64,000 nucleotides of DNA from Enoplosus armatus. Taxonomy: Eukaryota > Chordata > Actinopteri > Centrarchiformes > Enoplosidae. The stretch lies in contig NC_092197.1 in assembly GCF_043641665.1 (NCBI RefSeq), forward strand, positions 15,072,148-15,136,147. The letters are read 5' to 3'. The first letter of the stretch is position 1, and each line of letters starts with the position of its first letter. Of this stretch, positions 34,861 through 46,893 are shown one piece after another. The position numbers and the translations under genes are program-made. The notes under the pieces were generated by a model. That model made no database searches and was not told where the DNA came from. It worked only from the letters and a program-made list of their open reading frames with translations.

Positions 34861-37384
34861 GTGGGAAATTTCATTTCTGCCGCACCAGCTCCTTGTTTAG
34901 ATAGAATTTGTTGGCACTGTCAACCAGGACAGGTGCGGCCTGAGAGGCTAATTAACATTTCTCACTAGCACAGTGTGGAGAGTGTTTCCAGCCATGCTAA
35001 TCATGCCAGCATTTGTGTTTTACAATATTCCACCATATAGACAGATGTTTTGATAATATATTATAACCAATGCCAGCTTCCAAGGCAGGTGGGGCTCCTA
35101 CCAACCTGTATTCAGACACGTTCAATCTCATTTGTTTTTTTTCTCTATCTGCTAAATTAATTGTCACTTTGTATCTGCTGTTTATTGTGTAAAACCTAAA
35201 CCTATTATTTTCCTATCCAAGACTTGCACAAAGACAATGAACAGGCCTACTAAACATGGCAAACGTATTGACTGAACATGTTCCTGATTCAGAATAAGTT
35301 AATGTTCTACATCTGACTGATATTACCTCCCCACAACAATTACATAAAACACTGGAGTAAAAACTGTAAGGTTGATTGAATGTGACAAGGTCAGACTTGT
35401 AAGAAAATAGTCAGAAGCAAACCAGTTTTGGGTCACAATGGAGATAAACAACTATTATTTTGTGTCTTTTGAGATAAAAAAAAAGCAAAAAAAAAAAAAA
35501 AAAACAGTACAGAAAACAGCAGGGAACTGACTTTCCTTTCAATCAAATATCTTTTATTTTTCACAATATTAGCATGTAAAATGCACTCCACAGTGGGGCC
35601 TCTTCAATCCCGCATGTCTCTGCTGGATGCTGTCATTCTATTTTATCTATTTATTTTTCATTCTGTTTTGTTTTTTTTCGTGGGTCTCTTGTGCAGCTTC
35701 ACACCTAATGTTTGACTTTTTTTTTTAAATCCCTTCTCTGCTTTCCAAACTCAATTGACTTTTTTCTTCTTTTTACTCCTTCCCTTCGCTCAATTCTGCC
35801 TTTTTATTACACATACCTACTTTATCTGTCTGCATTTGCAATCAGTCTGGTTCCAAAAGCCGAATGCTTCAACGAATAACTCCATCAGTCATTAAATATT
35901 AACAGAGTAGGACAAGTGTCCTGAGCTATAAAAAGTGATAAAAGAGTGGAGAAGAGTAGCTCTAGGGGGGTCTAATGAAATTTTAATATTTTTGTAATAG
36001 TGTTTTGAGTGATATTTTCATTATTCCATAATGACACTGGAAAGTCTCAGAGGTTGGTAATTAGCCCCCTACTCATATAATAATTCTGTCTTTCCCTTTT
36101 TTTTCTGTTTCTCTGTCTCTTTTCTCTATCAAATGTCATAATTTAGCACATCCGTCTTACTTTGGGAAAATTAAAACCCCTTTAAGCAATTCTTTTTATC
36201 CGCTCTGCTACAGCATATGTGGTTTTTGGCAAGCCCATCGCCGTGTGCGCTCACGAACAGCCAGCTGCCAGTGTTCCCTGATCTGACTACCTGGATATAA
36301 AGAGTCCCTGAAACAGAAAGTACACATTCCTCGAGCAGGCGCTGCCAAAGGTTCACTGTTCATCGAGTCACGTCAAGGTGAGCCTGCCAGAAAATGGAAA
36401 TGTAAACGTGGGGTTTTTAGCTCAGTGCTTCCAGTTTTGAACTGCAATAGAATATTTTCTGCTGAGATGGATACAAATGTTTGATATTTTGCATCGTCTT
36501 ATTAAAGCCACTTCACTCGTATTTTAAAAATGACTGTCATTCTGCTGCTAATGGAGGATGCAACATGGACAAATTTAAACAATGCATTAAAGAGGAAGTC
36601 CACATTATATATTTATATTCATTTACGTCCCAAAGCCTGCATAATGTGCCATGTTAGTGACATCCTTACTGAATGACAGAGACAGTGACATCATATATCA
36701 GCTTTGACGAGGACAGCAGCGCTCTCGACCTCACCAGGCTGAGCAGGAAGCCTGCAGATAAAGATCTCCAGGCAGGTCAAGCACAAGCTGGATGGGAGGG
36801 CATCAGAGCTACTCAATAGAATCACTTTTTTCTATCTGCTATATACAACTCAAACACCAGTTTAAACAAATGAATCCTTTGTCCATCAACGATCATAGCC
36901 ACTTAACCTCAAGAGCAGGGTCAGGCTCATGCTTATAACAAGAAAAACTGATGGCGCAGGAAAACAGAGTAGTCAATAGCGTGTTGCACTGCCTGACGTG
37001 TAAACACAGGGATGTTGTTGGTCACCAGGTTTGGTGTAAATCGGTCAGCCTGTGGGATATCACCAACAATGAGAGGAAATCCGCCCTTGCTCAGAGGACC
37101 AACTACCAGCTGACCAGACTACCAACTGAATAAACGATCTGGTTGAGCTGCAGCTCTGCAGGCTGTATCCGGTCCTGGCTCACCCCACCTCTCAAACAAC
37201 CACTTCACACCTCACCTCCAGCCATCTGCCCACCCCCGCTCTCGCAATCTGTGTGAGGTATGCCGGATATTCAGGAGATTTAACTCCAGGAAGGTCTCCC
37301 ATCCAGGGCTATAGGCCTCGTCTCTCCTGCCTCTCTACAACACCGTGCTACACAGTTAGCACCACTTTTACTGATATCCTCAGT
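34861..37384. other. Non-coding, about 2.5 kb
   Basis: A stretch at 34870-35010 of mixed composition, with a GCCGCACC/GGTGCGGC inverted pair and a TAATTAA core, may be conserved. A-runs are at 35476-35484 and 35487-35504 (18 A). From about 36690 to 37340 the sequence is richer in G+C and could be a decayed retroelement upstream of the LINE fragment at 37.8 kb, but no frame or motif is convincing. Confidence 0.35.
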
Positions 37385-37573
37385 CAGTTTACATGTTTCT
37401 GCATAACCAGGTTACTGTTGGCCTTAGGCAGTAACCTGATTTCTAAAATGTCATGGCAACAAGAAATCCAGTTTCTGTCATTGGGGTAAGGGATTAGAGA
37501 AACCAGATTATCACGGATAGATTTCTTGTGAAGTAACCCCAGTTTGTAACAGTGTTTTCACATGTGCACGACA
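37385..37573. mobile_element. Degraded MITE with 'TTACATGT' inverted ends
   Basis: The left end reads CAGTTTACATGTTTCTGC, and the right end, read in reverse complement, begins with GTGCACATGTGAAAACACTG. Both then run into an ACC(A)GGTTACT or CTGGGGTTACT phrase. The interior ('cagtaacctgatttctaaaa', 'aaaccagattatcacgg') is wording I know from a short fish element that begins and ends with 'TTTACATG'. The termini are imperfect and the target duplication is not clear. Confidence 0.5.
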
Positions 37574-37799
37574 AAGGCAATTCAAGAAAATAGAGAAAGT
37601 ATCACTCTATATTACAGCATATTGCATCAGTGTAATTATACTTAGTATAAGTTAGCCATGGTCAAAAAGGGGTCAGGATAGGGAAGAAATCTGATGGCTG
37701 ACCTTCCATGTCCATGTAAAGATGTTGAATCTGTCACTGCACATGTTCTCTGTCTCGTCCCCATCTGTCATGAAATAAGAAAGAAAACAGGAAGCAGAG

Positions 37800-38105
37800 A
37801 CTTTAACGGCTAAAGCCCCATCACCCTGACATCTTCAGTCTTGACTCGGGTTTGGCGCGCCCCAAAACAGTCAGAAGCCCTCAGCTGAACCCCCTGCTGA
37901 GGCGGATGATGCAGCCAGCAGGAGACTGCACTTCGCCCTCCAGCATCTACAGCGAGGATTTAGTTTGTGGAGCACTCACACTCAGTTGATAGTACCAGAA
38001 TCTGTCTCTCTTGGTGGATCTCCTTGCTTCCTGACAGACAGAAAATGCCGAGCGAATGCCAGAAGACAACTTCTCTGACTCACTGACTCTCAGCACAGAT
38101 GCAAC
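37800..38105 (+). pseudogene. Decayed LINE reverse-transcriptase fragment
   Basis: At DNA level 'atctgtctctcttggtggat', 'cttcctgacagacagaaa' and 'actctcagcacagatgc' follow the order seen in RT domains of teleost non-LTR retrotransposons. In frame from 37964 the translation includes STRICLSWWISLLPDRQK, which fits the W-(I/L)-x-x-(F/L)L-x-(D/N)R pattern between RT blocks. Upstream, 'ccatcaccctgacatcttc' could be the remains of the (D)YRPV(A/S)LTS block. There are stops and frame changes between these pieces and no YxDD box, so it is a fossil. Identification is by eye. Confidence 0.45.
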
Positions 38106-38278
38106 TGTGCTTCAGCTTAAAATAACTGAAGAGATGCTCAAGTGGAGCTATATACGGTATGTGTGTGAGTGTACTTGGGCATGTGTTTGAAAGGGAATAG
38201 AGGGGGGCCGGGGGGTTTGGAGTGGCGGTGCAACGTGTCATGCATATTTCCTTCCTGTAAGACTAAAATAGTTAATGT

Positions 38279-38496
38279 ACACTCAGTTGCCACTTTATTA
38301 GATGCACCTGTACAATCTAATGCAATACAATGTGAACAGCTCTGCCATGAATTCTGCCTTGGTAAAGCTCACAATTCGTTTTTCTTGGCAATGTCAGCGA
38401 TGTGTTTATCATTGAGGTTGTATTTATGTTGTACTGGACAGCATCATATTGTGTTTCTAATGTTTTGTTCACCCCGTTTACATACAGGAGGTGTGA
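38279..38496 (+). repeat. Teleost 'CACTCAGTGGCCACTTTATTAG' repeat
   Basis: It begins 'acactcagttgccacttta' and continues 'cacctgtacaatctaatgca', 'gctctgccatgaattctgcc', then ends near 'tgtttctaatgttttgttca' and 'ccccgtttacatacaggag'. This order is that of a widely dispersed fish repeat. There is no coding frame. The repeat is one copy only in this window. Confidence 0.7.
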
Positions 38497-41059
38497 CACG
38501 TGTACATGGATACGCCTCTCTTAACATTTTGACAAGGGATCAGACTTCAAAGTGCTGAATTATATAAATCACTTAGAATGCATGCAACAAAACAGACATA
38601 AGGGGGCAAAAGTCCATCTTAAATTCCTGCTTTGAGGTGAGATGCTGCGGACATAATTCTGTGTTCTCTGAATGTGATTAAAGACAGATGCTTTTCTAAT
38701 TGCTCAAACAACAGCACTAATGATGCTGATGTTATTTACAGCTTACTGATCCACTGCTTGTAATTATCGAAAACATGACCTCTCGCTGTCCTTCACGGAG
38801 AATCGATGACTACAGCGTAGGGATATTGGAAAGGGAATGTTGAAGCTGTGGTGTGCAGGGCGGGTGGCAGAGAACAGAGGGCCGCTGGGTCGTTGACATG
38901 GATTGATTAATGGTTTGGTTTGGAAATAATTATGATGTACTTGCATTGCACATGCATTCACTCAATGAGATATAGGCAGGAAAGAGGAAGGAGAAAGGAG
39001 CTTAAAGGACAACGTACAGGTTACATTTCTAAAATGTACCCTTTTAGGTCCATAGACACTGATCATTTCAAAATATATGTATTTAAATGTTTTACAAGCC
39101 ATTTTCATTCTCATTGTCGCGACACTGACACTGGGATCCATCTTTATTGTTACAATGACCTTGCTCATTACTTATACTTCACACAATGTTATGTTATGTC
39201 TGAAATCTTGCCTAAATATAAGAATATTGCATAGATCAGAGCATTTGGTTCCTTTTCCTGTCAATAGAAATGAATTAAGAAAATGTGCATGTAGCACTTT
39301 TTTTCTCCCATATACTTCTACTATATACAATATCTGACACCATGATGCCACTTTGTGCACCCTGTTAAATGTTGCAGTTCAGCAGCTCACGTCTGTATGT
39401 TGCTGTTACCAAAAACAGAACATAAAACAGAGTAATAGAAATAGAGAAGAACACGAGATTGAAAAACATTACATGAAAGCCAGTCGATGTAATTGTTTAA
39501 AAAAGCAATTTACAAGAAGACATTGGCTTTTGTCACCTAAAACCTTGTGACTGGATTTTATACATTGTGAGAGGCTGTGATGACAGATCACTTCTTCTCC
39601 TTTTAATTTAGAGTGAGGATGAGCTCCACTTTGCAAATGGTGTGCTTCAAACAAGACAACAGCTGAGACAAAACAGCTTCCTGTAAACCTTTTAAAAGAA
39701 AAGGCAATTTTGAAATAGGATTGCTGCAATTGTTGGAAATCATTTGATGAGCTTGGTTATTGCAAAATATACAAATGACATCATTTCAAAGGTTAATAGT
39801 GCCAAAAGCAACTTTTTAATACAGAAGGGAAGGTAGGAGGGTTTCTCAAAAAACACAACACTAAGCAGTTGTTCAGCTAAACTGTCGCCTTTCAAATATC
39901 ACAAAAGCCATTAAAAAGCTGATTTATTGCAATAACGTTGCGGTGACACATTCAGTTTAAGTTCTGAGTTTAATGAAGTTGTGATGATGATTTAATCGAC
40001 GAGTGAGTCTGAGCATTCTCCCCAACCCTTAATAATCAATTAATATTCTCTCTGTAGTTGAACTTTTGGAAGCAATACAATGCATAGTTTTTGCAATATT
40101 TGTAAAAGAACAAAAAAAACATTTTTCCCAAAGTAAAACTTCAACACTCAACGAGCGGGAGATCTGGCAAAAAACAATTGTCCCAGAGGAAGAATCGTAA
40201 AAAGAATATAAGATAATTCATTATCATATTTTGATGAGCAAACATACTAATAAACTTTTGATCGCTTTATGAAAGTAATAAAAGTTTCCTGATTTTTAAA
40301 TCATTTTAAAATTACTTTCTAGAAAACTATTTATAATCAGGAAAGTATAAATTAACTTTGTATGAGCAGGTAGCGTTAATATAACAGATAATGTCAGGAG
40401 TACAAATAGCTGTATATTACTCAAGGTGGTCTATGGCAGATAAACATGGACTATGCATTTCAGGAATAAGGCTATACAGGCCATTACTGCATGAGGTATA
40501 CTAAAGAATTGCTGGCCAGGTGCCACAGCAAAGTGTAATAGACCTTTTGGCACGTCACAGCTGTAAATGATAACTTTAAAAATGACTGCATTCCATTTAG
40601 ATGAGCTAGCTCCAGGGGCCTGGTATTGTGCATGCTGGCTCACTGGCATGACTTACTGGGGCACTTGGTGTAACTGAGCCATTGCTAACAAAATTTGTTT
40701 CACCTGTGCTTCTCCTGCTATGACAAGTCAAAATGAAGGCCCATTCATCTCACCTGTAGATGTTTCCTCAAAGTGACAGTGAAACGGTTAAAATCTTAAG
40801 ATTTTGAACCACAGAAGAAGGAACAATGTGAGGATTGCAATTGGGATTTAAATTGCTGTTATTGCTATATTGTATATGCATGGTCTAAATAGAAGTTAAG
40901 TCCTCCAAGGGTTGTTTTTGTTTTTTTTCCCCAAACCAGTCAGTCTGAGGAAAGTCAGCTTAGCTAGTTTTCAATAGAAGCATCTCCAAATTTAGCTCAC
41001 ATTCAGTAAGACATTACATTAACACCAGTGGTTGATGACATTATTATATTTATTGATAA
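38497..41059. other. Non-coding, about 2.6 kb
   Basis: AT-rich, with a potential stem at 40285-40294/40335-40344. Open frames of up to 104 codons show no domain. Nothing else recognised. Confidence 0.4.
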
Positions 41060-41765
41060 TAGCCGTAGCCGTAGCCATTCTCTCGAAACCATGGTCAAGC
41101 GGAAATAGTACAGATATTATGTTGGGCGAGCTTGAAGCCCAAGCATTTCATTGCCAGCAATGACTGCCATGTAATTGTTTGCATTTGCTAAATAAAGACT
41201 GTGTACCTATTTTCACGTTGTAGTTTGGTGACCTGGTGTAGTTAATGTTAATTAGCTACAGCTGGCACCTCCAGCGGGCGACAGTTAATCCTTACACCAG
41301 TCGACTTTTTAAACAATTTCACTGTCGCAGAGACATTTCCAATGTCAGAATAAAATCAGAGTTTTGCTGGAGTTGGGTGCGCACTCCCGTCATCTCGAAC
41401 GTTTGATGTAAGGTGGTCTTAAAACTCTTTCTGAGCTGTCTGAGCTAAAGTTTTTAGTCTTGGCTCATGCAAGTTAATTGACGTGAACATTGTCAACAAC
41501 AAATGGATGCACTCTCTCCAGCACCAAACAGCAGCAAACCGGGTGGTCACTTTGGTAATGGCCAAAAACACTCAAATACCATCACCCACACACACGACAG
41601 ATGGTGAATGAATCAGTTTTGTTTAATTTGCCGTGTTTCTGATCCACCAACTAAAACTTATTTTAGTGAGATCTTAATTGTTGAAATGGTACGCCTCTCA
41701 TTCCCACGATCTTCTCCCACTAAAATAGCACAGCTAACCAACAGGCTGGTAGCAAGTTGAGGCTG
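41060..41765 (+). repeat. Probable long dispersed teleost repeat
   Basis: Phrases such as 'attctctcgaaaccatggtc', 'gagcttgaagcccaagcatt', 'tttgctaaataaagactgtg', 'ttcacgttgtagtttggtga' and 'cctccagcgggcgacagtta' recall a long interspersed fish sequence. There is no second copy in this window, no reading frame and no clear ends, so the call depends on memory and the boundaries are guesses. Confidence 0.4.
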
Positions 41766-42347
41766 CTGTTAGTTATTGGTTTAATTCATGGTTTAATAAT
41801 GTGTGTATTCATTACTGATGGTGGCTGATCAGGCTAATTATCAACTAATTATGATCAATTTCTATATATGCAATAACCCTAATATATGCATTTTTTGTAG
41901 TTTAACCACATAACGCTGTTGTCTGTAACTATTCATCTGTGATTTGTTGTGAGAGAGCTGTTGCTACAGCGATAAGAGACATCAACTCACAGTAACTGGA
42001 AATATATCCCACAGCCGAAATAATTGTGCGAGCGTCTGCTGTCTGCGCTAAATGTCGGGATGTGCATTTTCTCTGTGTGTGTCAGCAGTCTGACCCTCAA
42101 TACATTAATGAAAACTATTAAAACAGCTTTAATTAGAGCTGCCTCAATTATGCCTGCCCCCTGCAGCCCTGTCTGCTTGACCCCCCCACAACACACACAC
42201 ACACGCAGGAAAATAGACGTACAAGCATACACATACTCAACGAGGCAAAGACAGATTAATGCTCACACATTTCACAAATAGAATAATAATAACAAGCCCT
42301 CCAAAGCCTCATAAGACCTGATGATTATCATGATATACAAAGCTTAG
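41766..42347. other. Non-coding with a candidate conserved stretch
   Basis: Between about 42090 and 42170 lies a repeat-free stretch with a near-perfect TAATTA-centred palindrome (42124-42141, CAGCTTTAATTAGAGCTG, one mismatched pair). There is a C7/CA-rich stretch at about 42180-42205. No gene recognised. Confidence 0.35.
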
Positions 42348-42373
42348 GTGTGTGTGTGTGTGCGTGTGTGTGT
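42348..42373. repeat. GT microsatellite with one C interruption
   Basis: A GT tract of 26 bases with a single GC unit. Confidence 0.93.
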
Positions 42374-43055
42374 TAATATTGCGATCACATTACAGCCTGA
42401 AAGGCAATGAACTTCACTTACTGATCATTCCCCCACTTATCATCTATTCCTTCTAACCACAAGGAGCTCCTATCTCCTATCTCCTATCTTCTCGATTTAT
42501 CCCCTTTTTTTCGCTTATTCCACTCCACGCCTTGTTTTCACTCCTCATCCGCTTCCCTTTTCTTCACCATTTCTATAGTTAAGCATCATAGTTAAGCACT
42601 GATCTATGCAAGGCCAGAGCATTTCATTTTCTGCTCCGTGTGTCCCAGTGGTCCACATTATGTACAGCAGTGCCATACAGTACAGTCAGAAAGTATTCAC
42701 GTTGTAACCAAGCCTCATTTGCTAATTCAATGAAATACCATTATTTCTTCTGTCTCCTTCAACATCTCAAGGACATCTCAGGCTGTCTCATTAAGACACT
42801 TGTTGAACTGCCAGAATAGTTTTTGTTTGCACATTTTGCAGACTTGGTTTCAAAAGATGTTTTTATTATTTTTTTTATCAAACATCCGGACTGTAAGCTG
42901 CCCTGTCAATGTGAAAATAAACTGTTTGTATAACCACAATAACAGTATTGGACTTTATTTTACCATGATAGTTGCATGGTAGAGGTTTGTACAAAGCTTT
43001 GTTGTTGCAGTAAATATAATGTCTTCAGTGCACAAATACACAGGCACACATGCTA
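42374..43055. other. Non-coding, short heptamer tandem
   Basis: CTCCTAT is repeated three times at 42467-42487. A phrase 'acagtcagaaagtattcac' near 42684 resembles the terminus of another fish DNA element but nothing more of it is left. No gene recognised. Confidence 0.4.
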
Positions 43056-43405
43056 ACAAGACAACAGGTCTACAGCCATAGACTGTGAGACTGCCATAGA
43101 CTGTGAGGCTGTGCATGGGCATAGCGATGCTTTGAGCTTAATGCTAACGTCACAATGGTGAAATGTTCACAATGACAATGATGACATGCTGATGTTAAGC
43201 AGGTGCAATGTTTAACTTAGTACAGCTGTGGCTGATGGGAATGTCATTAGTTTTGAAAGAATTTGGTTAAAGTATTTGACAAATTGTAATTTTGACTTGA
43301 TGGCAAGTCACCAACGTGATTACAATTCATCCAGGACATGAATGTGTGTTCCAGATTTCATTTCGTTCAATTTCATTTCACCAATCCATCCAATAGTTAT
43401 TTTGG
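43056..43405 (-). repeat. Dispersed teleost repeat family F1, inverted copy
   Basis: Read on the minus strand this gives the same succession as 7740-8095: 'ctattggatggattggtgaa', then 'ctaatgacattcccatcagc', 'cagcatgtcatcattgtcat' and 'catcgctatg', ending with '...gtagac' and 'tcttgtta'. Near its outer end an 18-bp unit is duplicated in tandem (43076-43093 and 43094-43111, one mismatch). Confidence 0.72.
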
Positions 43406-43779
43406 TGCCACCATGTGATTCATTTTTTAAAGCAAAGACACGATGATTTGTCATTGACAACACTTTCTTCAACCATAATGACACACTAGCTTTGTTGCTA
43501 TGTGAGCAAGTATTTGACCATGTCTGTGAAGGTGGACAATTATGTATCTACACTCATGAGGAGCTCCTTTTATTTTCTTCATTCACATTAGAGTGGGACA
43601 CCTGCTTTTTCAATTCCATCCACTTGCGGAAAAAAGCTGCTTCAGCGATGACAGAGGGCCAAAAGGGATAGAGATACATTTTGATAACTTTTTGGCGTGT
43701 GGGCATGGCCTGAAATAACTGACCAATAAGCGAGTGTGCCATTCTCTATCCATAGTTGTCCCCCTTTTATTTTAATCAA
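43406..43779. other. Non-coding, nothing identified
   Basis: No feature recognised. Confidence 0.45.
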
Positions 43780-44035
43780 AATGAACACCATCTATCTCTG
43801 TCTGTCTCTCCCTCCATCTCCAGACTCATTTCACTTCTCACTTCAACCCATTTGTCCCTCAGCCAGTGATACCGATTACTTCTCCCCCTTGAAAGGCAAT
43901 CTCTTTTTTTTTTAATACTTTCTCTCCCTATCTGCATCTCTTCTCTCTCTTTCACTGTTTACCCGTCTTCTCTCTCTCTCTCTGTCTCTCTCTGTGTCTC
44001 ATCCTCATCCTTCAGCACCCCCCCCCCCCCCCCCC
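43780..44035. repeat. Pyrimidine-rich tract ending in an 18-C run
   Basis: The plus strand is strongly C/T-biased from about 43785, with CTCTCT blocks at 43970-43995, and closes with eighteen consecutive C bases at 44018-44035. This is the longest C run in the window. Confidence 0.9.
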
Positions 44036-44179
44036 AACTCCCCAACTCCTGAGTTGCTCACAGAGTTGTTCTCTCCTATTTTGGAAAGGCGCCATATTCT
44101 CTCCATTCTCGCCATTAATTCTGCTAATGACAGATAAATGAAGCATGGAGATGAGGAGGTTAGTGCAGAGCTTTACACA

Positions 44180-44182
<3 letters not shown>

Positions 44183-44221
<39 letters not shown>
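44183..44221. repeat. (AC)19 microsatellite
   Basis: An uninterrupted AC tract of about 39 bases. Confidence 0.97.
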
Positions 44222-46158
44222 AAGAAGGCACACCAAGCACATACAGAGTACACATGCAGGTACAAACATCCACAGAGATCACACTCTCTTAGCCGCTAAT
44301 TGACTTTGATTGAGGACCATCTTCTTAAAATCTTTTTTTTTCATCTCACCTATGGCAGGGTGGAGAGGCTCGTCGAACACGGCACACAGTGCGCCGTCTG
44401 TTTATGTTGTCTAAGAGTGAATGGGAGTCTGACGAGAGACGTTCTCAAGTTTGGGTTTACAGTTACTTCATAAGAGGATTATCCGACATCCAGGGAATAG
44501 AGAATCTAACCCGTGTTTTGATTGAGCTCAGCACGCGGAGAGAGAAGAGCAGCTGACAAACAGCAGGCATTGTTGCAGCATCCTCAAACCTGAAGCATCA
44601 GCAGCTATTTTTGAATAGAGTACAAGAAACTAAGCAAAAAATAAAGGAGAGACAAGAGAACAGAACTCTGGAAAATGAAATAATAAGTGAAAATGTAGAG
44701 CAGAATAGAATATAACAGAATGCAATAGAAAATTAGTAATCAGAATGACAAATACATTTTTCAGATGTAGTAATGTGCCTCAAAAGACAGCAGGATTAAC
44801 AAATCATAACTGTTGACTCTCTTCCTAAGCCTTTAAGGGAATAATTTACATTCTAACAGCCTTATTTGCACAGATGTTAGCTCTCCAAATACATTGTTTA
44901 AAAGGAAATATACATTATTTAACATTCACAGCTCACATAAATCAAACATTACTTTTTTTTATTCTCATTACCATACATTACATTAATGAAGAATATAATA
45001 ACACATAGAGTGTTTTGCATATAATGGGGATTTCATTGTCTGCATGGTCTTAATTGGGCTAATGACTGTTTCACTAAAGCAGATGAATAGGTCAACACTC
45101 CACTTTGACTTTAAAACTCTGCACAGCAATTTCAAACAGCCGCCTAGCTAACTGTGAAATATATTCAGCCTGTAGATTATCATTTTAATTAATCTTGCTT
45201 ACTTGGTCGTGTAATTTAAACATTTGCTGGGTTTGCTGGATGGAGAGAGAAAGAGGAGGAGGAGGAGGAGGAGGGAGAGAGAGGATGTTGGGATGCGGGG
45301 TGTGACAGGGAGAAAAAAAGAGGGAGGCTGTGTGTCAGTGTGCGTGTATGCAGGTGGGCAACTATGTATGCAAATTAGTATCACGTTCACAGAAATAATG
45401 CTATTCTCTGCCTTATTAAGCCTGAAAATGCCAAAGAATTTAAACCCAAACGTTGACGAGTAAAGGGTAAACTGAGGATGTAACAGTTGCCAGTTGTTGC
45501 AGAGAATTGGTTTCTCTCCCCTGCCATTGAAAATATCCAACCTGTATTACCAACATTTTTTTATTTTTTTATTCTTGCTTTCTACAATATCTGCATGGCA
45601 TCTGCAGTATGCTTAACATTAAGGAAAGATGGATGCGTGGTTAAGTCATGCTTAATAAAAACAAGAATTTGAATTGCAAGGCTGTGAAAGGATGCAAATT
45701 CCAGTGCCTTGCATGAAAGTCAGATGTGCTGCGCTGGCATTCACAGCCCTCACCTTGTTTTGCACCACACTACATACAGTATAGGGAGCACTACTACCTG
45801 CACTGGCACTGAAATTTGGCGCAGGATGTAAAGCGGGAGGTGCAGAATTAAATATGGAGGCAATTCGTGCATACTTGACCCAGGAACCTCTTTTAGGAAC
45901 TGAGATAGAAACCGATTGTTAAGCAACTATTCGGGTTGGGACTGAAGTGCTGATCGTCACTAACTGCCCACACACAAGTATTGGGACTGTTACATTACAT
46001 GTTTACAGTATTCATTTCACTGTCAACAGGCACTAATTGTTGCTAATACTAATATTAGGACATTCCTTGTCCTTTCAATGATGTTTAAACAATGTTATGT
46101 GACCGAATCTCCAAGTGGTCTAAAAAAACAAGCAAAAGAAAGAAATTGCTAATGTTCA
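44222..46158. other. Non-coding, with an (AGG)7 tract
   Basis: (AGG)7 lies at 45254-45274. The stretch 45000-45230 is repeat-free, with 'gtcttaattgggctaatgac' and 'atcattttaattaatcttgc', and could be conserved. No gene recognised. Confidence 0.4.
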
Positions 46159-46466
46159 TGCTACTTAATACTTCTACTCCACTACAATTGAGGTAAACAT
46201 TATATGTTTTGCTATAGCTATAGCTACAAGTTAGTTTGCAGATAAAGATTTTACATACATAATACAAATTTGGTGCACATGGTGTTATAGATTAAACTAC
46301 TAAACAGTATATGAACTAGTTAGTTTTACGGTATCCAATAATGGCATATATAGCAGTATACCACTTAAAATGGGCAATTTTTCTGATATTTTTAATATCA
46401 ATTTAATATACAATGCAAAAAATACTCCATTACTAGTTAAAGCATCTAAATACTTCTCCACCACTG
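46159..46466 (-). mobile_element. Teleost 'TTACTTAAGTAAAAGT' MITE, truncated inverted copy
   Basis: It begins 'tgctacttaatacttctact' and 'ccactacaattgagg', and ends 'gcatctaaatacttctccac' followed by CACTG. This is the complementary orientation of the element at 51136-51617, whose reverse complement contains 'tctactttatacttttactc' and 'ccactacagttattgg'. The outer 100 bases at the left end are missing. No coding frame. Confidence 0.72.
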
Positions 46467-46856
46467 CACCTTTCTCAGACAGCCATAGAGACGTTCAGGT
46501 GACGCCAGTCTCCCTCTCTACCTCTGCTCATTTGTTTTCCAGCATCCATCAAGCATCAAAAACAGCAACATGGTGAAGCTGTGTTCTTTTGCATTGTGGG
46601 CAAATATCATAACATCTCAAAAAGGACCATGATCATTATTGGCTATTATGTTAAACTGGAGAAATGCTCCTTCCTATTTGCATCCCTCTTGTTGCTTTTT
46701 CAATAATACAAGTAATAAATGTCCTCAAAAAAATATCACACGGTTCGGTCACTTAAATGGCATATGATATAAAAAGGAGAATATCTATTTTGTCTTTCAC
46801 CAGCCTAAAAGAAAAAGTATTGATGGCAAAAGTTCATGGATTGTTGAAAGATGAAC

Positions 46857-46858
<2 letters not shown>
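46467..46858. other. Non-coding, nothing identified
   Basis: No feature recognised. Confidence 0.45.

Positions 46859-46892
<34 letters not shown>
46859..46892. repeat. (CA)17 microsatellite
   Basis: An uninterrupted CA tract of about 34 bases. Confidence 0.97.

Positions 46893-46893
<1 letters not shown>

Noticed and set aside
42684..42760. 'acagtcagaaagtattcac' as the end of a Tc1-like or other DNA element
   Set aside because: Only about 20 bases agree and no partner end was found nearby.
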